Below the pieces are notes generated by a model. The model worked only from the letters and a program-made list of their open reading frames with translations, was not told the DNA's origin and did not search any database. The position numbers and the translations under genes are program-made. From Oceanobacillus sp. HTM 045 (GTDB lineage Bacteria; Pseudomonadota; Alphaproteobacteria; Rhodobacterales; Rhodobacteraceae), in contig WNWL01000003.1 in assembly GCA_009733745.1 (NCBI GenBank), forward strand, positions 682,001 through 746,000: DNA of 64,000 bases, given 5' to 3'. Shown one piece after another: positions 55,068-64,000 of the stretch (positions within the stretch are counted from its first letter, which is position 1; each line of letters opens with the position of its first letter).

Positions 55068-56063
55068 CTACCCGGCAAGCTTCCCGGCGACTGCCAGTCC
55101 GCGCAGGGTCTCGTCCTCGCCTAGCCACGGGGCCAGCAGACCGTCCGTGAGCCGCCGGATGCGTTCGCGCGTCGCCGGGTCCTGCGCGTCCCCGTGGAAC
55201 GGCCTCGGGTCGTCCTCGGCGATGAGGATGCCGGTGACGCCGTCGAGTTTCGAAGAGGCCACCTGCCGCACGATCCGGTCCGCGCCGACCTCCGTGGGCG
55301 AGGCCATGACCCGCATCACCCCCTGCATCACCCGCTCGGCCCCGCGCAGGTTCCGGAGCAGGTTCGAGCGGATGTAGCCCGGGTGCTGGAGGTTCACCGT
55401 CACCCCGCTCCCGTCCAGCTCGCGGGCGAGGTCGATCGACGCCATCTCCAGCGCCAGCTTGGAGGCGGCGTAGCTGTCCTTCGCGGGAAGGCCCGGCGTC
55501 CCCTCGATGGCGTCGAGGTCCAGCCGCTCCAGGTAGAGCGTGTCGGTGGACAGGTTGACGATCCGCGCGGGCGCGGAGGCGCGCAGCCGGTCGAGCAGCA
55601 GCCGGGTCAGCAGCACCGGTGCGAGGTAGTTCACCGCCCAGTTCATCTGGAACCCGTCGGCCGAGGGCCGGTCGGTCATCGCGTTCACGCCTGCACAGTT
55701 CACCAGCGCGTCGATCCGGTCGCACGACGCTAGGATGCGGTCCGCACAGTCGCGCACGCTTGTCAGCGAGGCGAGGTCGCAGGCCTCGAACCGGACCGAG
55801 CCGGGGCCGCCCCGCGCGGTCAGCTCGCGCACCAGCACGGCGCCCTTCTCGGCGCTGCGGCCGAGCACGACGACATGCGCGCCCATCGCGTGCAGCATGC
55901 CGACCGCCACGCGGCCGATGCCGTCGGTGCCGCCGGTGAACACCACCGTGCGCCCGGCCAGGTTCCGGTCCGCCTCGGGCAGGGTGTGGCGCGGGTCGGG
56001 CCGCCGACGCTGCGGGGTGAAGAGTTTCAGCGCGATGCGGGCCTTGGGGGAGAGAAGGGGCAT
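55068..56063 (-). CDS. SDR oxidoreductase, retinol-dehydrogenase-like
   Basis: A 331-residue extended SDR. The cofactor motif T-G-G-T-D-G-I-G is at 43-50, after a 36-residue N-terminal arm; D-L-A-S-L, N-C-A-G-V-N (variant NNAG) and catalytic Y-A-A-S-K follow. The pattern matches the retinol/protochlorophyllide reductase-like SDRs that act on hydrophobic ketones or alcohols. Start ATG 56063 follows AGGAG seven bases upstream; an ATG seven codons earlier lacks such a site. Divergent from a TetR gene that probably regulates it. Confidence 0.85.
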   Translation of the reverse strand: MPLLSPKARIALKLFTPQRRRPDPRHTLPEADRNLAGRTVVFTGGTDGIGRVAVGMLHAMGAHVVVLGRSAEKGAVLVRELTARGGPGSVRFEACDLASLTSVRDCADRILASCDRIDALVNCAGVNAMTDRPSADGFQMNWAVNYLAPVLLTRLLLDRLRASAPARIVNLSTDTLYLERLDLDAIEGTPGLPAKDSYAASKLALEMASIDLARELDGSGVTVNLQHPGYIRSNLLRNLRGAERVMQGVMRVMASPTEVGADRIVRQVASSKLDGVTGILIAEDDPRPFHGDAQDPATRERIRRLTDGLLAPWLGEDETLRGLAVAGKLAG

Positions 56064-56187
56064 TGACGGCTCCTGCGAGGGCAAATGGCAGCGCGCGCGG
56101 CGCCGCCGTTGCGAATTTCAAGAAAAGCTGGTGCGCCGCCGTGTCCGATCCGGTTACGGAATGGCGCCGTGCCTGTGGGCACATCTA

Positions 56188-56208
56188 GACAAACGAACGA
56201 AGATTGTC
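56188..56208. promoter_or_regulatory. Candidate TetR operator
   Basis: The near-palindrome GACAAAC-N7-GATTGTC (six of seven positions symmetrical) lies four bases before the TetR start and within the divergent promoter region to the SDR gene, an expected position for an autoregulatory operator. By pattern only. Confidence 0.4.
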
Positions 56209-56211
56209 AAT

Positions 56212-56784
56212 ATGTCAGCAATGAGCGAGCGCGAAAGAAACATTCTCGACGCGGCCATGCGTGCCTTCACCCGCTACGGCGTGCGCCGCACCAGCATGTC
56301 CGACATCTGCGAGGAGGCAGGGATCTCGCGGCAGACCCTCTACAACGCCTACCGCAACAAGGACGACATCCTGCGCGCCCTGATCGGGTACTACACCGAG
56401 CGCGCGGTCGCGGAGATCGAGGCCGGGTTGCCGGAGGCGGGCGGCCTCGGCGGCCAGCTCGACCTCGTGTTCGCGAAGATGGTGGTGGACGGGTTCGACC
56501 TGACCCGCGCCAACCCCAACGCAAGCGACCTGGTCGAAGGGATCAGCGCCAGCAGCCGGGGAGAGATCGAGGCGGCGGCCGAGCGGTTCCGGGCCCTGAT
56601 CGAGCGGCTCCTCGCCCCGCACGAGGCCGCGCTGGCCCGCCACGGCGTCACCCCGCGCGACCTGTCGGACTTCGTGCAGCGCGCCGCCAAGGCCGCAGGG
56701 GGCAGGGCGCGTGACCGCGACCACCTCCTCGCCCAGCTGGCGACGCTCCGGAAACTCTGCCTCGCGGCGGCCGGGGAGGGCTAG
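56212..56784 (+). CDS. TetR/AcrR family transcriptional regulator
   Basis: A 190-residue repressor. The N-terminal helix-turn-helix is intact: I-L-D-A-A-M-R-A-F-T-R-Y-G-V-R-R-T-S-M, then I-C-E-E-A-G-I-S-R-Q-T-L-Y-N-A-Y-R-N-K-D. The C-terminal ligand domain is not recognisable by family. Start ATG 56212 lacks a strong ribosome binding site; ATG 56221 is possible. It is divergent from the SDR gene, the usual arrangement for a local regulator and target. The inducer is probably the hydrophobic substrate of that enzyme (inference). Confidence 0.88.
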   Translation: MSAMSERERNILDAAMRAFTRYGVRRTSMSDICEEAGISRQTLYNAYRNKDDILRALIGYYTERAVAEIEAGLPEAGGLGGQLDLVFAKMVVDGFDLTRANPNASDLVEGISASSRGEIEAAAERFRALIERLLAPHEAALARHGVTPRDLSDFVQRAAKAAGGRARDRDHLLAQLATLRKLCLAAAGEG

Positions 56785-56803
56785 CCGCGATCCGGCAGCC
56801 CCC

Positions 56804-58051
56804 TCAGGCCACCGCCGCCCGCGGCTGGCGCGGCCGTCCGCCGAACAGGAGCCAGAGCGCGATGCCGAGGTTCAGGACGTTCCACGCGATCCCGTGCAGG
56901 AAGGCGATGGCGTAGGAGCCGGTGAGGTCGTGGATCTCGCCGGTCAGCCAGCCGCCCAGCGCCATGCCGAGCACGGTCATGGTGATCACCAGGCTCACCC
57001 GCGCGCCGGCCTCCTTCGCCGGGAAGTACTCCCGCACGATCAGCGCGTAGGAGGGCACGATCCCCCCCTGGCTCAGCCCGAACAGCGCCGAGATGACGTA
57101 GAGCGGCACCAGCCCGTCGAACGGCAGGAACAGGAACAGCGCCACGCATTGCAGCGCCGAGCCGAGGATCAGCGTCCCCACCCCGCCGATCCGGTCGGCG
57201 ATCATGCCCGAGCCGATGCGGCTGACGATGCCGAGGCCGAGCATCAGCGACAGCATCTCCGCCCCCCGCGCCGCGCCGTAGCCGAGGTCGCCGCAATAGG
57301 CGACGATATGCACCTGCGGCATCGACATCGCCACGCAGCAGGCGACGCCTGCGAGGCAGAGCAGCGCCTGCAGCGCGGGCCGCGAGATCGGCATCTCCGA
57401 GCGCGCGCCGTTGCGCACCGGCACCGGCGGGCCTTCCTCGATCACCGCCCGGCGGCGCAGCAGGAAGGCCAGCGGCAGCATCAGCCCGGTGCAGGCGATG
57501 CCGGTCCAGAAATGCGCCGCGCGCCAGCCGTACTCGCCCATCGCCCATTCGAGGATCGGCGGCCAGACCGCGCCCGCGAGGTAGTTGCCGCTGGCGGCGA
57601 TGGCGATGGCGATGCCCCGGCGGCGGCGGAACCAGAGCGACACATCCGCCACCAGCGGCCCGAAGGTGGCGGACGAGCCGAGCAGTCCCACCACGATCGC
57701 CTGCGCCGCGACGAAGGCCCAGTAGTCCTGCGCCATCGAGGCGAGGACGTAGCCGACGCCGATCATCACCGCGCCCAGCGTCAGCGGCGCGCTGATCCCG
57801 GCCCGGTCGGCGAAGCGGCCCATCAGGATGCCGCCCGCGGCGAAGCCGACCATCGAGAGCGTGTAGGGGATCGACGCGCCGCCCCGGTCGACGCCGAACT
57901 CGGCCTCGATCACCGGCAGCACCACCACCGGCGACCAGAGCCCGACACCGCCGATCGTCGCCAGCACCAGCGCCACGCCCAGCCGCATCCACGCCGTGGG
58001 GCTGTCCTGGATGTCGTCGGCGAAATGGCGGGCGGTATCGGGGGAGGTCAT
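56804..58051 (-). CDS. MFS transporter (oxalate/formate antiporter- or NNP-like group)
   Basis: A 415-residue transporter with twelve hydrophobic helices. The loop 2-3 motif G-R-F-A-D-R-A-G is the MFS signature, and the second-half repeat is M-I-A-D-R-I-G-G. M-R-L-G-V-A-L-V-L-A-T-I opens helix 1. Start ATG 58051 follows GGGGGAGG-type bases. Substrate not deducible. Convergent with the TetR gene, with 19 bp between. Confidence 0.88.
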   Translation of the reverse strand: MTSPDTARHFADDIQDSPTAWMRLGVALVLATIGGVGLWSPVVVLPVIEAEFGVDRGGASIPYTLSMVGFAAGGILMGRFADRAGISAPLTLGAVMIGVGYVLASMAQDYWAFVAAQAIVVGLLGSSATFGPLVADVSLWFRRRRGIAIAIAASGNYLAGAVWPPILEWAMGEYGWRAAHFWTGIACTGLMLPLAFLLRRRAVIEEGPPVPVRNGARSEMPISRPALQALLCLAGVACCVAMSMPQVHIVAYCGDLGYGAARGAEMLSLMLGLGIVSRIGSGMIADRIGGVGTLILGSALQCVALFLFLPFDGLVPLYVISALFGLSQGGIVPSYALIVREYFPAKEAGARVSLVITMTVLGMALGGWLTGEIHDLTGSYAIAFLHGIAWNVLNLGIALWLLFGGRPRQPRAAVA

Positions 58052-58221
58052 GGTCGGCTCCGGGTGCGGAGCGGCCCTTATACCAGCGCCGGGCGGTGGC
58101 GCGGATGGACTTCCCGTGAGGACAAGGCAGCCATGCGCGGCGTGCAAGGCGGGTAGTGCTGTGGAGGAGGGTTCAGCGCCGGCCGCGTCCCTGCGCGATC
58201 ACCACGGGCATCAGGTAGATG

Positions 58222-58250
58222 CGGCGCCCCCGCCCGGGGCGGGGGCGCCG
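58222..58250 (-). terminator. GC-rich hairpin after the His-rich gene
   Basis: A near-perfect 29-base palindrome (arms of 14 bp, CGGCGCCCCCGCCC and complement) starts 12 bases past the stop of the 58263 gene. Very stable, no T-tract. Probable terminator for that gene; it also precedes the MFS gene on the same strand. Confidence 0.5.
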
Positions 58251-58262
58251 TGAAGTCCGGCC

Positions 58263-58721
58263 TTACTCGTCGGCCGCGGGGGCGCGGTCGCCGCGGGCCG
58301 GCGGGGTCGGCAGCGAACCGATCAGGTCCTGCGCCGCGCCCATGCAGTCGGCGATCGGGGTCTCGCCGCAGTTCACCATCAGCGAACCGCCACGGCCGAA
58401 GCGGAGCGCGAAGCCCGGGTTCTCCGACTTGAACAGCTGGCCCGTGCCGCCGCCGCGCCGGCCGCCGCGCATCCCGTGGCCGCGATGGCCGCCGTGGCCC
58501 TTCATGTGGCCGCCACGATGCTCGCCGTGGAACCGGCCCTTGCCGTCGCCGTGATGGCCGCCATGGTAGCCGCCGTGATGGCCGCCGCCCTGGCCGCCAC
58601 CCGGCGCCGCCTCGGGGGCAGGGGCCGGCATCGCGCCGCCATCGGTGCTCGGGGTCTGGGCGAGGGCCACGCCACCGGCCAGCATCATCCCGGCAACGGT
58701 CATCAGAATGGTCTTCTTCAT
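58263..58721 (-). CDS. Secreted Gly/His-rich protein, possible metal binder
   Basis: A 152-residue exported protein. A clean signal peptide (M-K-K-T-I-L-M-T-V-A-G, cleavage after A-L-A-Q) is followed by a Pro/Ala segment and about 55 residues dominated by Gly and His (G-G-H-H-G-G-Y-H-G-G-H-H-G-D-G). A compact C-terminal domain of about 50 residues has two Cys (V-N-C-G-E and D-C-M-G) that could form a disulphide. Start ATG 58721 has AAGGAG seven bases upstream. The His run suggests Ni, Zn or Cu binding, but I recognise no family. Confidence 0.75.
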   Translation of the reverse strand: MKKTILMTVAGMMLAGGVALAQTPSTDGGAMPAPAPEAAPGGGQGGGHHGGYHGGHHGDGKGRFHGEHRGGHMKGHGGHRGHGMRGGRRGGGTGQLFKSENPGFALRFGRGGSLMVNCGETPIADCMGAAQDLIGSLPTPPARGDRAPAADE

Positions 58722-58844
58722 GTCTCGACTCCTTGATCGGCGGCCCGGTTGGGGGGAGCGGCCGCCGGCTGCTCGTGTCAGTGCCGGCGTTGCTGCCGAC
58801 AACCCTCCCAACGGGGCGGTCAGGAGATTCCGGCACGCCCGTCG

Positions 58845-58875
58845 AAAAAATTTTTCTGGAAAGATATTTTTGAGG
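58845..58875. other. AT-rich island upstream of the His-rich gene
   Basis: GAAAAAATTTTTCTGG followed by AAAGATATTTTTGAGG stands out sharply in otherwise GC-rich DNA, 120-150 bp upstream of the 58721 start. It contains short A/T palindromes and could be an UP-like promoter element or regulator site. No specific motif was identified. Confidence 0.35.
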
Positions 58876-58996
58876 TGGAGGCCGGCTCGGATGGGCGGCG
58901 TTTGGCGGGTCTGTTCGGGATCATGGCCAGTCCAGCCGTGGATAGAATGGTGCTCCCGCCGCAACGCCGTGCCCCGGAGCCCTCTAAGTATCCCCG

Positions 58997-59168
58997 ACCA
59001 GCCGCAGCACGCGCGACCAGCGCGGGCCACGCCCGGCCCTCCCCCCGGCCGGGCGTTTTGCAACGCTGCAAGGGATTCCGAGGTCGGGAGGGGGTGCAGG
59101 CATAAATCAAGCAGACCGGCAGGAGCACCACGCCCGCCCAGGGCCGGACGTACCCCTCCGCGCTCAGC
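58997..59168 (-). repeat. Dispersed ~165-bp structured repeat, copy D
   Basis: Minus orientation. It has the GCGGAGGGGTACGTCCGGCC start, the TGCTTGATTTATGCC centre, CTTGCAGCGTTGCAAAACGC and the GC hairpin pair with some changes. With copy E it makes up about half of a 696-bp gene-free region (58722-59417), which also holds the AT-rich island and a CCAAAC/GTTTGG hairpin at 59219-59235. Confidence 0.72.
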
Positions 59169-59246
59169 CTCAGCGTGATCTTCGCCTCGGCTGAAGGGGA
59201 GCGCGACTGCGCTCGCAGCCAAACCTATCGTTTGGCGAAATGCGCT

Positions 59247-59380
59247 CCGACCAGCCGCAGCCGGGGCGTTCAGCAACGCTGCAAGGCGATCGAATCTCGG
59301 GAGGTCCTGCCGCCATAAACCAAGCAACCCCAACCCAGCACCACGCCCGACCAGGGCCGGACGTGCCCCTCCGCGCTTAC
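59247..59380 (-). repeat. Dispersed structured repeat, copy E (internally deleted)
   Basis: Minus orientation. The first part (GCGGAGGGGCACGTCCGGCC onward, TTGGTTTATGGCGGCAGGAC, GCAGCGTTGC) is well preserved, but most of the GC hairpin before the terminal GCTGCGGCTGGTCGG is missing, making the copy about 135 bp. It follows copy D by about 80 bp in the same orientation. Confidence 0.68.
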
Positions 59381-59417
59381 CACGGCCATCAGCCCCCCCA
59401 AAAAAGAACGGCGGCCC

Positions 59418-61301
<1,884 letters not shown>

Positions 61302-61605
61302 GGGATGGCTCCGAAGCCGGATTGCCTGACGGATTGTCGTGCAAGAGATGAGAGAAACGGGGATACGTCGATGACCGGGCGCCCTGCGCCCGCAGGGAGT
61401 CAGGCCAGAAGTGGCGAGCTGATCCTGATGGTCATCATGAAGCGATCCCGTCGTTCGGACTTCGGATGGCCCGGCTGATACCCGAATCACACGGGCCTGT
61501 CCAGCCCCGTTGCGCAACCGTCACAATGCGACCGGATGTCCCGCGCGGCGATACCGCGGCAACACCGCGCGGTGATCCGGTCGGCCAGCCTCTCGCCCGC
61601 CCGCC
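61302..61605. other. Intergenic region between VOC and ABC genes
   Basis: A 304-bp stretch with two hairpins: CCCTGCG-CC-CGCAGGG at 61382-61397, and CCGCGCGG arms at 61541-61548 and 61565-61572. The latter lies about 35 bp past the VOC stop on the minus strand and may end that transcript. The ABC gene promoter should be in the remainder. No gene seen. Confidence 0.4.
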
Positions 61606-62010
61606 TCAGTACTGCACCACCTCGATCTCGATGCCGTTCTCCTCGTCGAAATAGAACCGCCGCCCGGGCTCGTAATCGGCATGGCTGTGCGGGCGGTAGC
61701 CCATCGCCTTCACCTTCGCCTCGGTCGCGTCGATGTCGGCCACCGTCACGCCGATATGGTTGAGCCCCGCCCGCGTCGCGTAGGACGACACCGGGCTCTC
61801 CCCCGCCGTCCCCGGCCTGCCCGCGGGCTGGTAGACGGCGAGATAGCTGCCGGGGCTGCCGACATGCACGGAATAGCCGTTGTCCTTCGCCGCGCCCTTC
61901 CAGCGCACCTGCCAGCCGAACAGCTCGCACAGCATCCGCGCCGTGGCGTCGGCATCCGCGACGGTGACGTTGACATGCTCGAGCTCGGCCACTGCTGATC
62001 CGGTCATCAT
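61606..62010 (-). CDS. VOC/glyoxalase-family protein, probable SoxR target
   Basis: A 134-residue vicinal-oxygen-chelate protein: one beta-alpha-beta-beta-beta unit starting L-E-H-V-N-V-T-V-A-D-A-D, and a second starting L-N-H-I-G-V-T-V-A-D-I-D, with metal-ligand candidates His13 in the first and Glu in E-I-E-V-V near the C-terminus. Substrate unknown; such proteins include glyoxalases, dioxygenases and antibiotic-resistance proteins. A SoxR box sits in its promoter with the stretched 19-bp spacer used by MerR-type activators, so redox-cycling compounds should induce it. The start is ATG-ATG at 62010/62007. Confidence 0.88.
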   Translation of the reverse strand: MMTGSAVAELEHVNVTVADADATARMLCELFGWQVRWKGAAKDNGYSVHVGSPGSYLAVYQPAGRPGTAGESPVSSYATRAGLNHIGVTVADIDATEAKVKAMGYRPHSHADYEPGRRFYFDEENGIEIEVVQY

Positions 62011-62077
62011 GATCTCCTCTCATGGTTTGCCCGGTCCGATTACCGGGGACGAATCGCGTCTGGCCGTGTTCCTAATT

Positions 62078-62095
62078 CCTCAAGTTAACTTGAGA
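62078..62095 (-). promoter_or_regulatory. SoxR box in the promoter of the VOC gene
   Basis: CCTCAAGTTAACTTGAGA contains the 16-bp perfect palindrome CTCAAGTTAACTTGAG, essentially identical to the E. coli soxS SoxR site. On the minus strand TTGATC (-35) and TAGGAA (-10) flank it with a 19-bp spacer, the arrangement MerR-family activators act on. It lies between the VOC gene and soxR and can also autoregulate soxR. Confidence 0.9.
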
Positions 62096-62113
62096 TCAAG
62101 CGGAGAATTTGCG

Positions 62114-62692
62114 ATGCCTGACGAGACCCGCCCAGACACCCGACCAGACACCCGACCAGACACCCGACCAGACACCCGACCAGACACCCGACCGGACACC
62201 CGACCGGGCACCTCCGCCCCCCTCCCGCCGCGCGAGCTGACCATCGGCGATCTCTCGCGGCGCACCGGACTCGCCGTCTCCGCCATCCGCTTCTACGAAA
62301 GCCGCGGCATCGTCGCGCCCCAGCGCACCGCCGCCGGGCACCGCCGCTACCTGCGCGCCGACATCCGCCGGCTCTCCTTCGTCAAGATCGCCCAGGAACT
62401 CGGCTTCCCCCTCGCCGAGATCGCCGAACAGCTCGCCCGCCTGCCGCAGGGCCGCGCCCCGACGAAGGCCGACTGGACCCGCATCGGCCGGCGCTTCCGC
62501 CGCGACATCGACGCCCGCATCGCCCGGCTCGCCCGCCTGCGCGACACGCTCGACACCTGCATCGGCTGCGGCTGCCTCTCGCTCAGGCGCTGCGCCCTCT
62601 ACAACCCGGAAGACTGCGCCAACACCCTCGGCCCCGGCCCCCGCTACCTGATGGGCCAGCGCCCGGCGGACGCAGGCGTGGAGCGGGAGTGA
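62114..62692 (+). CDS. soxR: Redox-sensitive transcriptional activator SoxR with repeat-derived N-terminal extension
   Basis: A 192-residue MerR-family regulator. Residues 42-110 form the winged helix (L-T-I-G-D-L-S-R-R-T-G-L-A-V-S-A-I-R-F-Y-E). The 2Fe-2S cluster motif C-I-G-C-G-C-L-S-L-R-R-C is complete (Cys149, 152, 154, 160). Residues 6-33 are seven tandem copies of R-P-D/G-T encoded by 12-bp repeats; ordinary SoxR lacks this arm. Start ATG 62114 follows GGAGA eight bases upstream. The divergent VOC gene and the SoxR box between them suggest the local regulon. Confidence 0.95.
   Translation: MPDETRPDTRPDTRPDTRPDTRPDTRPDTRPGTSAPLPPRELTIGDLSRRTGLAVSAIRFYESRGIVAPQRTAAGHRRYLRADIRRLSFVKIAQELGFPLAEIAEQLARLPQGRAPTKADWTRIGRRFRRDIDARIARLARLRDTLDTCIGCGCLSLRRCALYNPEDCANTLGPGPRYLMGQRPADAGVERE
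62129..62212 (+). repeat. 12-bp tandem repeat array inside soxR
   Basis: Seven units of CGACCAGACACC (first unit CGCCCAGACACC, last two with CCG and GGC variants) encode Arg-Pro-Asp/Gly-Thr. The reading frame is preserved for any copy number. Four central units are identical, which points to recent expansion by slippage. Confidence 0.95.
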
Positions 62693-63026
62693 GGCCCGGC
62701 CCGCCACACGCACAACCGCCCGCAACGCGCCGCGGGCGAGCCACTGGCCAGATCGCGCGAGACTCGGCGCGGCGCCCGCTTCGGCAGTCACCGGACGCCT
62801 GTCCCGATGGGGTATCCAGGTACCCCATCCGGCGCGATGTCATCCCCGGCGGTGAATTGCGGTTCCTTTCGGGAAACGGCCCGCCAGAAGTGGCGCTGAC
62901 ATCGTGTCACCGGTCCGGTGCGGCGATGTCATGCAGTGTCACCCGCGCCCGCGCGCTTGCGGCGGGGCCGTGCAGGCGCGATACAGGCCCGGTACTGGCG
63001 CGTTACTGGCGCGGGCCAGCGACGGG
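62693..63026. other. Intergenic region between soxR and hemF with several palindromes
   Basis: A 334-bp stretch with no gene. It contains a perfect 9-bp inverted repeat GATGGGGTA-N6-TACCCCATC (62806-62829), copy 2 of the short dispersed repeat, a TGACA-TCG-TGTCA palindrome at 62897-62909, and two GCGATGTCAT motifs at 62834-62843 and 62924-62933. These could be terminator and operator sites ahead of hemF. No FnrL-like TTGAT-N4-ATCAA site was seen. Confidence 0.45.
62844..62880 (-). repeat. Short dispersed repeat, copy 2 (partner at 22363-22400)
   Basis: On the minus strand it matches the 22363 copy at about 35 of 37 positions (GCCGTTTCCCGAAAGGAACC...). Beyond the core, a CGCCACTTCTGGCG hairpin and a GGTGAC...GTCAGC palindrome follow; the palindrome is also present at copy 1. 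Confidence 0.55.
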
Positions 63027-63938
63027 ATGAGCATGACCGAGACCGATCATCAGGCGGATTTCAGTGACCGCAAGAGCCGCGCCAGCGCGTGGTTCACGGA
63101 ACTCCGAGACCGCATCTGTGCCGCCTTCGAAACCCTTGAAGACGAACAGCTTTCCGGCCCCCACGCCGCGCGGGAGCCGGGCCGGTTCGAGCGCAAGGCG
63201 ACGGCGCGGGGCAGCGGCGAGATCGACCAGGGCGGCGGCGTGATGAGCGTCATGCGCAAGGGCCGCGTGTTTGAGAAGGTGGGCGTCAACGTCTCCACCG
63301 TCTACGGCACCCTGTCGCACGCCGCCCAGCGCAGCCTGACGGCCCGGAAGGAAATCCCCGGCCTCGCCGACGATCCGCGCTTCTGGGCCTCCGGAATCTC
63401 CCTCGTCGCGCACCTGAATTCGCCGAAAGTGCCCGCCGTCCACATGAACACGCGGATGTTCTGGACCCCCACATCCTGGTGGTTCGGGGGTGGGTCGGAC
63501 CTAAATCCTGTGTTCCCGGTGGAGGAGGACACCGCCTTCTTCCACGGCGTTCTCAAGGCCGCCTGCGGCCGGCACGACCCGGATTACTACCCCCGCTTCA
63601 AGGCCTGGGCGGACGAGTATTTCATGATCCGCCACTGGAACGAGCCCCGCGGCGTCGGCGGCATCTTCTGCGACGACATCTGCACCGGCGACTGGGACGC
63701 CGATTTCGCCTTCATCCGTGACATCGGCAGCGCCTTCCTCGACAGCTACCTGCCCATCGTCCACCGCCACCGGGACGAAAGCTGGACGGACGAGGACCGC
63801 GAACAGCAACTCATCCGCCGCGGCCGCTACGCCGAGTTCAACCTCGTCTACGACCGCGGCACCCGCTTCGGACTGGAGACAGGGCACAACCCCGAGGCCG
63901 TCCTGATGAGCCTCCCGCCCGAGGCGAAATGGCCTTAA
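63027..63938 (+). CDS. hemF: Oxygen-dependent coproporphyrinogen III oxidase
   Basis: A 303-residue cytoplasmic enzyme converting coproporphyrinogen III to protoporphyrinogen IX with O2, in haem (and, in phototrophs, bacteriochlorophyll) synthesis. Family signatures are F-x-R-K-A-T-A-R-G-S-G near the N-terminus, H-M-N-T-R-M-F, W-W-F-G-G-G-S-D-L-N-P, F-K-A-W-A-D-E-Y-F, G-V-G-G-I-F-C-D-D and R-R-G-R-Y-A-E-F-N-L-V-Y-D-R-G-T. Start ATG 63027; ATG 63033 two codons later is equally likely. The 62 bases after the stop are T-rich (GATTTTTTGACGTTTTTC), possibly the terminator. Confidence 0.96.
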   Translation: MSMTETDHQADFSDRKSRASAWFTELRDRICAAFETLEDEQLSGPHAAREPGRFERKATARGSGEIDQGGGVMSVMRKGRVFEKVGVNVSTVYGTLSHAAQRSLTARKEIPGLADDPRFWASGISLVAHLNSPKVPAVHMNTRMFWTPTSWWFGGGSDLNPVFPVEEDTAFFHGVLKAACGRHDPDYYPRFKAWADEYFMIRHWNEPRGVGGIFCDDICTGDWDADFAFIRDIGSAFLDSYLPIVHRHRDESWTDEDREQQLIRRGRYAEFNLVYDRGTRFGLETGHNPEAVLMSLPPEAKWP

Positions 63939-64000
63939 GCGGCTGATTTTTTGACGTTTTTCTGGCGGAGTTCTCACCACCCGAATCTCAGCCCGGGCGA

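Noticed and set aside
62129-62212. CRISPR-like array
   Set aside because: The units are directly abutting 12-mers without spacers, in frame inside soxR. No cas genes occur in the window.

Overview
The window is a GC-rich, densely coding chromosomal segment from an alphaproteobacterium, most likely of the Rhodobacterales (Rhodobacteraceae sensu lato). This rests on a petABC cytochrome bc1 operon whose Rieske protein begins like the Rhodobacter one, a TrcR/DUF1013 regulator, a FYDLN-acid-domain protein, a glnK-amtB pair behind a sigma-54-type promoter, a PhaZ-type PHB depolymerase, and TRAP and branched-chain amino acid transporters. I see no phage, plasmid, transposase, rRNA or CRISPR array. 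Three tRNA genes are present: Ala-GGC, Gln-UUG and Pro-CGG.

Layout. 0-9.6 kb: the tail of a membrane protein, a small lower-GC gene that looks inserted behind kefB, a KefB-type antiporter, carB, and three smaller genes. 9.9-15 kb: tRNA-Ala, FYDLN protein, phaZ, a YgjP-like metallopeptidase and a PBP1A. 15.1-22.3 kb: glnK-amtB, a polar amino acid ABC transporter without its ATPase, and a MaoC-phosphotransacetylase fusion overlapping acetate kinase. 22.7-35.1 kb: one long minus-strand block that reads as an amino-acid/peptide uptake and breakdown unit. It runs from a histidine ammonia-lyase-like enzyme (with an unusual Ala-Cys-Gly MIO triad) through a TRAP transporter carrying an HNH protein gene and a DmpA-type peptidase to a LIV-type ABC transporter that includes a second, orphan TRAP binding protein. 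35.2-39.4 kb: tRNA-Gln, tRNA-Pro, a DgcA/StcD-like flavoenzyme, a PhyH-type dioxygenase and a solitary Pycsar-effector-like membrane protein.

39.6-42.4 kb holds the most interesting locus. An asparagine-synthetase-like protein lacking the catalytic Cys2 lies directly downstream of three tandem, very short paralogous genes (42, 42 and 43 codons). Their peptides share a W-x-x-P-x-L leader motif, a conserved Thr-Arg, and an Asp nine residues after that Thr. This is the architecture of lasso-peptide precursors with their macrolactam cyclase, but no leader-binding or protease (B) protein is present in the window.

42.6-64 kb: TrcR, RNase T2, a membrane protein, petABC (cytochrome c1 carries a Gly/Glu/His-rich insertion), a secreted protein, a pair of overlapping ABC exporter genes plus a third paralogue, an AEC transporter, a divergent SDR/TetR pair, an MFS transporter, a His/Gly-rich secreted protein, a VOC protein divergent from soxR with a textbook SoxR box between them, and hemF at the right end.

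A dispersed structured repeat of about 165 bp occurs five times (22.5, 39.4, 45.8, 59.0 and 59.3 kb), with a related inverted-repeat element at 49.8 kb. Three of the five copies and the related element lie between convergent genes. It is the main non-genic feature of the window.
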